Shown here: in pieces, positions 1 to 7,039 of the stretch
Numbering within the stretch: the stretch's first letter is position 1
How the letters are laid out: every line of letters starts with the position of its first letter
Origin: Magnetospirillum sp.
GTDB lineage: Bacteria; Pseudomonadota; Alphaproteobacteria; Rhodospirillales; Magnetospirillaceae
Length of the DNA: 10,000 nucleotides
Assembly (NCBI GenBank): GCA_020217035.1
Contig: JAIWOG010000241.1
Location: forward strand, 1-10,000
Direction: 5' to 3'
Translations under genes and position numbers: made by a program
The notes under the pieces: generated by a model
Seen by the model: the letters and a program-made list of their open reading frames with translations, nothing else
Told to the model about the DNA's origin: nothing
Databases searched by the model: none

Positions 1-2956
1 CTTGCTCCTGGTCACCGCTCAAGACGGTCAAAGGGTGCTGTTGGGTGACCAATCCCTGTCGGACTCGCATTTGTCCTGGCTGTCGCAGAATCTGGAAAAA
101 GCGGTCACGCATGTTCTTGTCGGCCCGCCCCTCACCGGTGGCGGCAGGGTCCTGCCGGTGGCCAGGTTGTTTCAGTGGCAAGGCCAGGCGGCGGCGGTGG
201 TCACCCTGTTGGACGCCGATTCCGTGGCCGACTATCTGCAAAGCGTGGCGGTGGTGGAAACCCGCCGCTTGGGGGTGGTTCACCAATCCGGTGCGATGGT
301 CGCCCAGGTACCCGACCACGCTTTGGCCTTCGGCTGGCCGGCCCCGGACAGGGCGCAAGCCTTGGGGGTGGTGGTTCCGGTCGGGGAATTGGGGCTGTCC
401 GTCCAGGTGGAAATGGACAAGAACCTGGCCTTCGCCCTTTGGCGGGTCAATGCCGGCTTGCAATTGGTGGTTCTGCTGGCCTTTTGTGCCGCCCTTTATG
501 TTTGGGCGCGGCAAGGCGACCGGGCTTGGCGCGAACTCGAGGCCATTCGCGACGGGCTGGAAGACATGGTCGAGCGGCGCGGCGTCGAATTGCAGCAGGC
601 GCTGGCGCAATTGGAGCACAAGGTTCGGCAAGTGGGCAGCGCCAACCGCGAATTGCGGCGTCTGTCCATGGTCGCCGCCCATCACCTGCAAGAACCCTTG
701 CGCCCGGTGGTCAGCTACAGCCAGATGCTGGCGCGGTTGCGGCCGGCGGGTCCGCCCGAGGCGAGGGACGCGCTGGAACGCCTGATCCAAGGTGGCAAGG
801 ACATGAAGGTGTTGCTGAAGGGTTTTCAGCAGCGCGTGTCCGACCTGTCCATCGACGCCCCCGCCGAAACCGCGGACCTGCACGGGGTGGTGCAAGGCGC
901 GATGGTGGATAGCGGAGTGGACGTCCCCATCCGTGTGGGGGCGCTTCCCATGGTGCAGGTGGCGCCCTTGGCCACCGCCGAGGTCCTGATGCAGGTGTTC
1001 CGCACCTTGGCCGCATTGGGGGCCGCCGAAATCACTTTGGGGGCGTCGCCACGACCTGGGGGATGGGGGATCGACGCGGTCGCCGGCGGCCCGTTGGTTT
1101 CCGGCGCCGAATCCTCGATGGCGGTGCGGGTGTGCTTGTCCTTGGCCAGCCTGAACGGCCTGGCCTTGTCGTTCCTGGGCCAGGGCTTCCATCTGGACCT
1201 GACTGTGGAAGAGACGGCGATGGCCCAAGACGGCGAGGTCGAGGCGCCGTCGCCCCGGCCGGTGAGGCGGGCACGGTTACAGGCTTTGGGTTTGGTGGCT
1301 GTGCTGGCTGGGGTGGTGTATTGGCAAGTGGATCGGGAACGGGACGCCGCCATCCATGCCGCCCAGGTGTTGACCCGCTCGGTGGCCAATTCCATCGACC
1401 AGCAGATTTCCGGTTCGTTGCGCGGAATCGACGTCATCCTGGCCGAAGCGGCCCAGGCTTATCGTGCCGGCACGCACAAGAGCGTGGCTTTCGCCACACG
1501 AATGGAAGCCATCCTGCGGGCTTTTCCCGAGATCAGGCTGATCGCCGTGGCTGACGGCCAAGGCGTGGTGCAGCAGCCGACCTGGCCGCCGATGCCGCTT
1601 TCCGAGCAGGTCATCCGGGCGGATGACCGGGGGTATTTTCAAAAAGCCCGCCGTGCCGGCCACGAGACCATGATCGTCGGCGATCCCGGCACCGGCAAGA
1701 TGACCCGTGACCGGGCCTGGCATTTGGCTCGCCCCTTGCGCGACAGCCAGGGGAACTTCGTCGGCGTCGTCCTGGCCAGCGTCGATCCCGACCATTACGC
1801 CCGCTTCCTTGATCGCGTCTTGTTGGACGTGAACGGCGGCACCGCCTTGATCGGCGCCAACGGTCTGATGATCGCCCGTGCCCCGGCCCATGCGCAGAAA
1901 TTCGGCATGGACATTTCAAGCTCGGATCTGTTCACCCACTGGCTGCCGCAGGCGCCAAGCGGCACCGCCCATCTGATCTCGAAGGCCGACGGCAACGACA
2001 AGTATCTGGCTTACCGCACGCTTTCGCCCTATCCGCTGGTGGTGACCTCGGCGGTGTCGCGCAACAAGGCGTTGGCGGATTGGCGCCGGCAAACCCTGTT
2101 CAGCGTGCTGGTGGCGGCCCTGCTGGGCTGCGCCCTGTTCACCCTGGCATGGCGTTCCGACCGGGCCATGCGGCGTATCCAGCGTCAGCACGCCGCCTTG
2201 CGACGCGAGGTCGAGCGGCGCACCGAGGGGCTGGAAGCGGCCCGCGCCCAATCCGACGCCCGCGCCGCCAGCCTGCAGAAGCTGAACGGGCAATTGCACG
2301 AAATCCTGGCCATCATCGGCACCCAGATGGAGCTTCCCTTGGTCGCCCTGCAACGCGACGTGGCCACCCTGGGACAAGCCCTGGACACGGCGGCGGACGG
2401 GGCCGGGCGCGAGGAACTGGGCTATGTGGCCAGCGCCGTCGGCCGCTTGGCCGCCCTGATACGGGATTTCCAGCGTTTCGTTTCCATCATCGGCGCGGTG
2501 CCCAAGACAGCGCCGATGGACCTGAACGCCCTGGTCCGCCTGGTCGCCGATTCCGTGGATCGCCGCTTTGGTCAGGGCGTGTTGCTGGTGCGGCACGACC
2601 CGTTGCCCCGGATCGTCGCCGATCCCGCCTTGATGACGCAATTGCTGGAGCAATTGTTCGGCAATGCCGTCGCCTATCGCGGCCGTGACGAGGCGGTGAC
2701 GGTCAGCCTGCGTCTGGTCCGGCGTAGCAAGGACTGGTTGTTGCAGGTTTCCGACGACGGCCCCGGCCTGCCGCCGGGCATGGTCAGCCACGAACCGCAA
2801 GCCTTCGAGACCGGCTTCGGACAAGCGTCCGATTCCACCGGCATCGGACTGGCCATCTGCCGGGTGATCGCCCAGGCCCATGGCGGCGAGTTGTGGCTGG
2901 GCAACGGCGACAACGGCGGCGCCGAGGTCAACGTGTCGCTGGCCGGAACAGTCTAG
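1..2956 (+). CDS. Membrane sensor histidine kinase with duplicated, complementary kinase modules (5' partial)
   Basis: The frame is open at the left edge, so the true start is missing; residues are counted from base 2. Domain order: end of a periplasmic sensor domain (1-148), membrane helix (about 150-168), coiled coil, DHp-like helix with AHHLQEPL (His227 at the phosphoacceptor position), a degenerate ATPase-like region (about 295-408), second helix (426-441), Cache-like periplasmic domain (about 445-690), third helix (698-717), coiled coil, second DHp-like segment (761-790), and a complete HATPase_c domain (about 845-984) with N-box Asn888, DDGPG at 918-922 and GIGLA at 947-951. In the second DHp, Thr774 replaces the histidine (TQMELPL); in the first ATPase region the N, G1 and G2 boxes are not recognisable. 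The two halves align along their length, for example VARLFQ/LARPLR before the sensor strand and AFALWR/ALADWR before the helix. Family knowledge says such proteins phosphorylate a response regulator; none is encoded next to it here. The signal sensed is unknown. Confidence 0.9.
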   Translation, partial: LLLVTAQDGQRVLLGDQSLSDSHLSWLSQNLEKAVTHVLVGPPLTGGGRVLPVARLFQWQGQAAAVVTLLDADSVADYLQSVAVVETRRLGVVHQSGAMVAQVPDHALAFGWPAPDRAQALGVVVPVGELGLSVQVEMDKNLAFALWRVNAGLQLVVLLAFCAALYVWARQGDRAWRELEAIRDGLEDMVERRGVELQQALAQLEHKVRQVGSANRELRRLSMVAAHHLQEPLRPVVSYSQMLARLRPAGPPEARDALERLIQGGKDMKVLLKGFQQRVSDLSIDAPAETADLHGVVQGAMVDSGVDVPIRVGALPMVQVAPLATAEVLMQVFRTLAALGAAEITLGASPRPGGWGIDAVAGGPLVSGAESSMAVRVCLSLASLNGLALSFLGQGFHLDLTVEETAMAQDGEVEAPSPRPVRRARLQALGLVAVLAGVVYWQVDRERDAAIHAAQVLTRSVANSIDQQISGSLRGIDVILAEAAQAYRAGTHKSVAFATRMEAILRAFPEIRLIAVADGQGVVQQPTWPPMPLSEQVIRADDRGYFQKARRAGHETMIVGDPGTGKMTRDRAWHLARPLRDSQGNFVGVVLASVDPDHYARFLDRVLLDVNGGTALIGANGLMIARAPAHAQKFGMDISSSDLFTHWLPQAPSGTAHLISKADGNDKYLAYRTLSPYPLVVTSAVSRNKALADWRRQTLFSVLVAALLGCALFTLAWRSDRAMRRIQRQHAALRREVERRTEGLEAARAQSDARAASLQKLNGQLHEILAIIGTQMELPLVALQRDVATLGQALDTAADGAGREELGYVASAVGRLAALIRDFQRFVSIIGAVPKTAPMDLNALVRLVADSVDRRFGQGVLLVRHDPLPRIVADPALMTQLLEQLFGNAVAYRGRDEAVTVSLRLVRRSKDWLLQVSDDGPGLPPGMVSHEPQAFETGFGQASDSTGIGLAICRVIAQAHGGELWLGNGDNGGAEVNVSLAGTV

Positions 2957-3429
2957 TTCTTGTCGGTGCGGGTGTAGGTTTTGCCGTCCCAATAAAGAAA
3001 TTGGGTTCCGGTATCGACGGTGCGCCAGCCTTGGCGGATGTCGTCAGTGGCGAACACAGTGTCCTCGTCCCCCCACGACCAGCCGATGGCTTGCCATCCC
3101 TTGTCGGTCCAGGTGGCGACCACGAAGGGAAAGCCCTGTTCGGCCTCCCAATCGGCCTTGGTGACCATCACCACCAATTCGGCGCGGTTGTCGCCGTCCA
3201 GGTCGAAACGGCCGAAACGCAGGGATTCTCGGCCGAAGGCTGCCGCTTGTTGGGTTTCGAAATAGGGCGTCCAGTGAGTCTTGACCAGGGCGATCACGTC
3301 GTCTTGCCCGCTGGCCGGCAAAGGCAGCATGGCGATTTGACCCACGGGCGCGGGGACCGGCGCCTGCGCGTGGACGCAAGGCGACGAGAACAGCAGGGCC
3401 AGGGCGATCAGGGCGGGGGCGTGGCGCAT
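2953..3429 (-). CDS. Small secreted protein with one FG-GAP/EF-loop-like acidic motif
   Basis: A 158-residue protein starting with a clear Sec signal peptide: a hydrophobic stretch at residues 5-16 and a likely cleavage after Val-His-Ala21. The mature protein has one acidic loop, FDLDGDNRAEL (Asp76, Asp78, Asp80, Glu84), resembling the calcium-binding loop of FG-GAP/VCBS repeats or EF-hands, followed by a strand (VVMV). The rest is rich in Trp and aromatic residues (ATWTDKGWQAIGWSWGDED), which suggests a small beta fold. A single copy of the loop is too little to form a beta-propeller. The family was not recognised, and a periplasmic or secreted location is inferred from the signal peptide only. 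Its stop codon overlaps the stop of the converging kinase gene at a shared CTAG. No strong ribosome-binding sequence precedes the ATG. It is divergent from the flagellin gene. Confidence 0.75.
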   Translation of the reverse strand: MRHAPALIALALLFSSPCVHAQAPVPAPVGQIAMLPLPASGQDDVIALVKTHWTPYFETQQAAAFGRESLRFGRFDLDGDNRAELVVMVTKADWEAEQGFPFVVATWTDKGWQAIGWSWGDEDTVFATDDIRQGWRTVDTGTQFLYWDGKTYTRTDKN

Positions 3430-3539
3430 GGTGAGTCGGCAAGATAGGAACGGCGGCGACAGGCGTCAACGTGTCAAATTGTTCCCATGGGCGCATGTGT
3501 GGTATGCTTGCCCCGGGCGCACTGTACGGGATCAGAAAG

Positions 3540-4358
3540 ATGCCGGTCGATCAGATCAACTTGACCGCCTCGGCGCGGGCCACTTTGACCACCCAGCAAA
3601 GCCTAGCCGCCAGCACGGCGAAGCATTCGCAGAACCTGTCCACCGGAAAGAAGGTCAGCCGTGTCACCGACGACGCGGTGGCCTTTGCCGCCGCCAAGGC
3701 GTTGACGGAACGATCGTCCGACCTGGGCGGGGTGAAGGATTCGGTGGGCCAGGGCATTTCCACCCTCAACGCCGCCCAGGCCGGCGCCGACGGCGTCAAC
3801 GCCCTGGTCAACCAGTTGAAGGGGTTGGCCAACGCCGCCTTGGCCACCGACAACGCCACCGAGCGGGCGTCGCTGGCCACCCAGTACAACCAGACCCTGA
3901 GCCAGGTGGATTCCCTGGCGGCCGATGCCGGTTATGGCGGGGTCAACCTGCTGTCGTCCGCGTCTTCGGCGCTGAACGTGTCGTTTGGCCGCAATGCCGG
4001 CGATTCGCTGACCGTGTCGCCCCAGGACCTGAGTTCCTCATCCCTGGGTTTGGCGGCGGTGGCCGCCGACGGCAGCGATTTTTCCGCCACCACCCTGGCG
4101 GCGCTGGACAATGCCACCCAGACCATCAATGCCACCCAGGCCAGCTTGGGGGCCAATGTCAGCGCCCTGACCATCCGCGCCGAAGCGGCGCAAAGCCAAG
4201 CCAACATCGCCACCGAGGGGGCGGCCAAGCTGACCGAAGCCAATCTGAACGAAGAAGCGGCTTCGTTGCTGGCGACCCAGACCCGCAGCCAATTGGCGCG
4301 TGTCGGCCAAAGCGTGTCCCAACAGCAGCAATCGGCGTTGTTGACCCTGTTCCAATGA
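3540..4358 (+). CDS. Flagellin, short form
   Basis: The structural subunit of the flagellar filament, 272 residues from the chosen ATG. The N-terminal D0/D1 region (about residues 1-140) has the family pattern: a helix rich in Ala/Thr/Gln, NLSTGKKVSRVTDDA (the usual NLSTGxRI-x-D-DAA site), and GISTLNAAQAGADGVNALVNQLKGLA. The C-terminal D1/D0 region (about 185-272) has AAKLTEANLNEEAASLLATQTRSQL and ends in LLTLFQ, the usual C-terminal helix. The centre is only about 45 residues, so the surface-exposed D2/D3 domains are absent. The frame can extend upstream to a GTG at 3471, but the extra 23 residues contain cysteines and do not resemble flagellin; MPVDQINLTASARATL from 3540 matches the family N-terminus. 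There is no cysteine from this start. It is coupled to flaF downstream. No convincing sigma28 or sigma54 promoter was found in the 110 bp upstream. FlgL is an alternative, less likely given both ends. Confidence 0.93.
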   Translation: MPVDQINLTASARATLTTQQSLAASTAKHSQNLSTGKKVSRVTDDAVAFAAAKALTERSSDLGGVKDSVGQGISTLNAAQAGADGVNALVNQLKGLANAALATDNATERASLATQYNQTLSQVDSLAADAGYGGVNLLSSASSALNVSFGRNAGDSLTVSPQDLSSSSLGLAAVAADGSDFSATTLAALDNATQTINATQASLGANVSALTIRAEAAQSQANIATEGAAKLTEANLNEEAASLLATQTRSQLARVGQSVSQQQQSALLTLFQ

Positions 4359-4720
4359 TCAGAAAGCCCACCGATCCCTATGGTGCCTATGGAATGGCGC
4401 AAGGATCGGCTCTGTCGTTGCGGCAGTCCGATTCGCTGGCGTTCACCAGGGCGGCCAACATGCTGGAACGGGCGGCCCGTGACGGCGACCGGGCCGCCCG
4501 GGAAGCCGCGTTGAAACGCAACCAGCTTCTGTGGACCCAGGTTCAGCGTCTGCTGGCCCCTGACAGCCACCCTTTGCCGGTGAAATTGCGCGCCGACATG
4601 CTGAGCCTGTCGCTTTTCGTCGATCGCCAAACCTTGACGGCGCTGATCAGCGGCGACGCCAAGGATATCCTGCCTTTGGTCGATATTGACCGCGAGGTGG
4701 CGGCGGGGTTGCTGGAGTAG
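4355..4720 (+). CDS. flaF: Flagellar biosynthesis regulator FlaF
   Basis: A 121-residue protein matching FlaF in length and pattern: an N-terminal YGAYGMAQGSALSLRQSDSLAFTRAANMLERA helix, then ALKRNQLLWTQVQRLL, PLPVKLRADMLSLSLFVDRQTL and a closing DIDREVAAGLLE. In alphaproteobacteria FlaF is needed for flagellin production or secretion and works opposite FlbT, a post-transcriptional repressor of flagellin; this role comes from family knowledge. The ATG at 4355 overlaps the flagellin stop in ATGA, so the two are probably translationally coupled. A longer open frame continues upstream in this phase, but it lies antisense-free over the flagellin gene and is only a shadow. No flbT follows; the next gene encodes a rhodanese after an AT-rich spacer. 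Confidence 0.9.
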   Translation: MIRKPTDPYGAYGMAQGSALSLRQSDSLAFTRAANMLERAARDGDRAAREAALKRNQLLWTQVQRLLAPDSHPLPVKLRADMLSLSLFVDRQTLTALISGDAKDILPLVDIDREVAAGLLE

Positions 4721-4739
4721 GCATATATTTTTTCGCCAC

Positions 4740-4762
4740 ATAACACACAAAATATGTGTTAT
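4740..4762. promoter_or_regulatory. AT-rich palindrome, operator-like
   Basis: A perfect 8-bp inverted repeat, ATAACACA (4740-4747) and TGTGTTAT (4755-4762), with a 7-base AT-rich centre. It lies in an unusually AT-rich spacer between flaF and the rhodanese gene, about 38 bp upstream of the candidate -35 box at 4800. There is no T-tract after it, so an intrinsic terminator is less likely than a protein-binding site. It does not match the FNR or CRP consensus. The binding protein is unknown. Confidence 0.4.
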
Positions 4763-4799
4763 ATGATTGGTAAAAAGCACTTAGGGTAGTAGAATTGTG

Positions 4800-4829
4800 T
4801 TGAAATCGTCTTCGGCGGTGCGATATAGA
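4800..4829 (+). promoter_or_regulatory. Candidate sigma70-type promoter for the rhodanese gene
   Basis: TTGAAA at 4800-4805 and TATAGA at 4824-4829 are separated by 18 bp, close to the housekeeping consensus. It would place transcription start near 4836, some 26 bases before the rhodanese ATG. The match was made by eye only. Confidence 0.5.
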
Positions 4830-4861
4830 GTCACGCAGATGTAAAACATGCGAGCCCCAAG

Positions 4862-5197
4862 ATGAGCCTGCTCAATTCCGCCCTGATCGAACTGGATCCC
4901 GAAACCGTCAACACCCTGCTGGTCGCCGGCGAGGCCGTGCTGGTGGACGTGCGCGAGGAAGAGGAATACGCCGAGGAACGCATCGCCGGCTCGGTGCTTT
5001 ATCCGATGAGCGATTTCGAAGTGGACAAATGGCCCAGCTTCCCCGGCAAGAAGGTGATCATTTCGTGCCTGGGCGGCGTGCGCTCGGCCGCTGTCGGCAA
5101 CAAGCTGATCGGCGCCGGCCATGGTTGGGTCAGCCATATGAAGGGCGGTTTGAACGCCTGGAAGGATGCCGGTCTGCCCACCATCGTGCAGGAATGA
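4862..5197 (+). CDS. Single-domain rhodanese-like sulfurtransferase
   Basis: A 111-residue protein covering one rhodanese domain. Residues 25-31 (AVLVDVR) form the first core strand and the conserved VDVRE motif, followed by an acidic EEEEYAEERIAGSVLYP stretch that matches the usual E-x-x-x-GHIxGAxxIP region. The active-site loop is CLGGVRS, with Cys69 as the persulfide-carrying residue and the Arg74-Ser75 ending typical of this fold. GGLNAWKDAGLP is the usual C-terminal signature. The family transfers sulfane sulfur to thiol acceptors or cyanide; the substrate here cannot be told. There is no signal peptide, so it should be cytoplasmic. The start ATG has a good promoter upstream but only a weak ribosome-binding sequence. 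It is followed by a 75-bp gap before sppA and may share a role in general stress or cysteine chemistry, but nothing in the sequence shows this. Confidence 0.92.
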   Translation: MSLLNSALIELDPETVNTLLVAGEAVLVDVREEEEYAEERIAGSVLYPMSDFEVDKWPSFPGKKVIISCLGGVRSAAVGNKLIGAGHGWVSHMKGGLNAWKDAGLPTIVQE

Positions 5198-5210
5198 TCC
5201 CGGCTTCACC

Positions 5211-5248
5211 TTGACCGGGACGGGGGTGGCGCTTACACAAGGGTAAGC
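5211..5248 (+). promoter_or_regulatory. Weak promoter-like region and palindrome upstream of sppA
   Basis: TTGACC (5211-5216) resembles a -35 box, and the TTACAC/TACACA area near 5233-5239 is a poor -10 at 16-17 bp spacing. A 6-bp inverted repeat, GCTTAC (5231-5236) and GTAAGC (5243-5248), overlaps it and could be an operator. Another short stem, TCCCGG (5198-5203) and CCGGGA (5215-5220), lies just after the rhodanese stop without a T-tract. SppA may alternatively be read through from the rhodanese promoter. Confidence 0.25.
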
Positions 5249-5272
5249 CTCCATTCCAGCAAGGTGGAACCG

Positions 5273-7039
5273 ATGCGTCGCCTGGGCCGTTTTATCCTTG
5301 TCACCCTGGCCGGCATCGGCCTGTTCGTGGTCCTGGCCGTTGGCGGCGGCATCTGGGCTTATTCCACCTTTGGCGACAAGATCGAGCCCCGCCTGCCCAG
5401 CACCATGGTGCTGGGCCTGGACCTGGAAGCCCGGTTCCGCGAATCGCCTTCTTCCGATCCCTTCGCCGCGTTGTCCGGCAAGCGGGCCTATGTGGTCCGC
5501 GACGTGGTCGCCGCCATCGACGCCGCTGCCCTTGACCCCAAGGTCAAGGGATTGTTCGCCACCCTGGGGGGCGGGGCGTTGCCCTTGGCCACCGCCCAGG
5601 AAATCCGCGACGCCGTCAGCCGTTTCAAAGCCAGCGGCAAGCCGGCCGTCGCCTTCGCCGAGACCATGGGCGAGGGCGGTAACGGCACGGTGGACTATTT
5701 CCTGTCCACCGCCTTCTCGCAAATCTGGCTGCAGCCCTCCGGCGAATTGGGGTTGGTGGGCTATTCCGCCGAGACCCCCTTCGTCAAGGGGGCGCTGGAC
5801 CTCTTGGGCATCCAGCCGCAGATGGCCGGGCGCAAGGAATACAAATCGGCCATCGAGACCTTCACCGAAACCGGCTACACGGCGCCCCACCGCGAATCCA
5901 TGGAAGCGCTGCTGGAGTCCTGGGCCAACCAGACGGTGGCGGGAATCGCTCAGGGCCGCCGCATGGGCGAGGACAAGGCCAAGGCATTGTTCGGCAAGGG
6001 GCCGTTCCTGGCCGCCGAGGCACTGTCCGCCGGTCTGGTCGATCATCTGGGATACCGCGACCAGGCCCTGGCCGCCGCTGGCGGCAGCGGCAAGAAGGGC
6101 GAGTTGGTTGACCTCGCCGCCTATGGCGCCCATCAGCCGAAGGGCGACGGCACCAAGGTGGCGGTGATCACTGGCTCGGGCGCCATCATGCGCGGCGGCG
6201 GCGACAACGCTTTCGGCGACGACGACAGCTTCGCCGCCGCCACCGTCGCCCAGGCTTTCCGCGACGCCATCGACGATCCGGCGGTCAAGGCCATCCTGTT
6301 CCGGGTCAATTCCCCCGGCGGCTCCTACGTGGCGTCGGACACAATCTGGCACGAAGTGGGCCGGGCGCGCGCCGCCGGCAAGAAGGTGGTGGTGTCCATG
6401 GCCGGCATGGCGGCGTCGGGCGGCTATTTCGTGTCCATGGGCGCCGACCGGGTGGTGGCGCAGCCGGCCACCATCACCGGCTCCATCGGGGTGTTTTCCG
6501 GCAAGATGGTGCTGGCCGAGCTGTGGACCAAGCTGGGCATCACCTGGGATGGGGTCAAGCGCGGCGACAATGCCGACATGCAAAGCGCCAACAAGCCGTT
6601 CTCGCCCCAGGCGTGGGAGCGGTTGAACCGCCAGCTTGACGCCATCTACGCCGATTTCACCACCAAGGCGGCCAAGGGCCGCAACATGGCCCCCGAGCGG
6701 CTGGAGGAACTGGCCAAGGGCCGCATCTGGACCGGCGCCGACGCCCAGGCCCGTGGCCTGGTCGATGCGCTGGGCGGCTGGGACGTGGCCCAGGCTCAGG
6801 TGCGCGACGTGCTGAAGCTGGCCCCCGACGACGGGCTGGAACTGGTGTCCTATCCCAAGCCGCAATCGCCCTGGCGCAAGCTGGCCAAGCTGCTGGGCGG
6901 CTCGGGCGGCAATCTGACCGAGGACGAAGGGGTGCGGGCCTTGCTGCGGGTGGCCAAGGTGCTGGAGCCCTTGGCCCGCCAGATCGAGGCGGCGGGACCG
7001 GATTCGGTGTTGCGGCTGCCGCCGGCCAGCACCCCATGA
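5273..7039 (+). CDS. sppA: Signal peptide peptidase SppA, 67K type (peptidase family S49)
   Basis: A membrane-anchored serine protease that degrades cleaved signal peptides; 588 residues, the usual length of the long two-domain SppA. An N-terminal signal anchor lies at about residues 7-30 (FILVTLAGIGLFVVLAVGGGIWAY), so the catalytic part should face the periplasm. The first S49-like domain carries the catalytic lysine in GRKEYKSAIE (Lys191), and the second (from about 297, VAVITGSGAI) carries the nucleophile in MAASGGYF (Ser382), followed by TITGSIGVFSGK. This Lys/Ser arrangement, one in each half, matches E. coli SppA (Lys209/Ser409). A GTG at 5264 is in frame but lies inside the AAGGTGG ribosome-binding sequence (5261-5266), which is well placed for the ATG at 5273; that start was therefore chosen. 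The stop overlaps the start of the SDR gene in ATGA, suggesting a shared transcript. Confidence 0.95.
   Translation: MRRLGRFILVTLAGIGLFVVLAVGGGIWAYSTFGDKIEPRLPSTMVLGLDLEARFRESPSSDPFAALSGKRAYVVRDVVAAIDAAALDPKVKGLFATLGGGALPLATAQEIRDAVSRFKASGKPAVAFAETMGEGGNGTVDYFLSTAFSQIWLQPSGELGLVGYSAETPFVKGALDLLGIQPQMAGRKEYKSAIETFTETGYTAPHRESMEALLESWANQTVAGIAQGRRMGEDKAKALFGKGPFLAAEALSAGLVDHLGYRDQALAAAGGSGKKGELVDLAAYGAHQPKGDGTKVAVITGSGAIMRGGGDNAFGDDDSFAAATVAQAFRDAIDDPAVKAILFRVNSPGGSYVASDTIWHEVGRARAAGKKVVVSMAGMAASGGYFVSMGADRVVAQPATITGSIGVFSGKMVLAELWTKLGITWDGVKRGDNADMQSANKPFSPQAWERLNRQLDAIYADFTTKAAKGRNMAPERLEELAKGRIWTGADAQARGLVDALGGWDVAQAQVRDVLKLAPDDGLELVSYPKPQSPWRKLAKLLGGSGGNLTEDEGVRALLRVAKVLEPLARQIEAAGPDSVLRLPPASTP

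Noticed and set aside
1916..2992. A 358-codon minus-strand open frame over the kinase ATPase domain
   Set aside because: It is antisense to the Cache and HATPase domains, whose motifs are unmistakable; its own translation shows no domain.
3488..3515. Possible sigma54 promoter before flagellin (TGGTATGCTTGC)
   Set aside because: The GG and GC elements are three bases too close for the -24/-12 spacing.
3428..4354. Upstream extension of the flaF frame over the flagellin gene
   Set aside because: The translation is Arg/Gly/Gln-rich with no family features, while flagellin occupies the other phase; only the part from 4355 matches FlaF.
3530..4366. The 10-mer GATCAGAAAG occurs just before the flagellin ATG (3530-3539) and inside the flaF start (4357-4366)
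   Set aside because: Many 10-mers repeat by chance in 10 kb, and the two copies have different positions relative to the start codons.
4781..6865. A 694-codon open frame on the minus strand across the rhodanese and sppA genes
   Set aside because: It has no recognisable domain, is rich in Gly/His/Gln as expected of the antisense of GC-rich coding DNA, and overlaps two genes with clear catalytic motifs.
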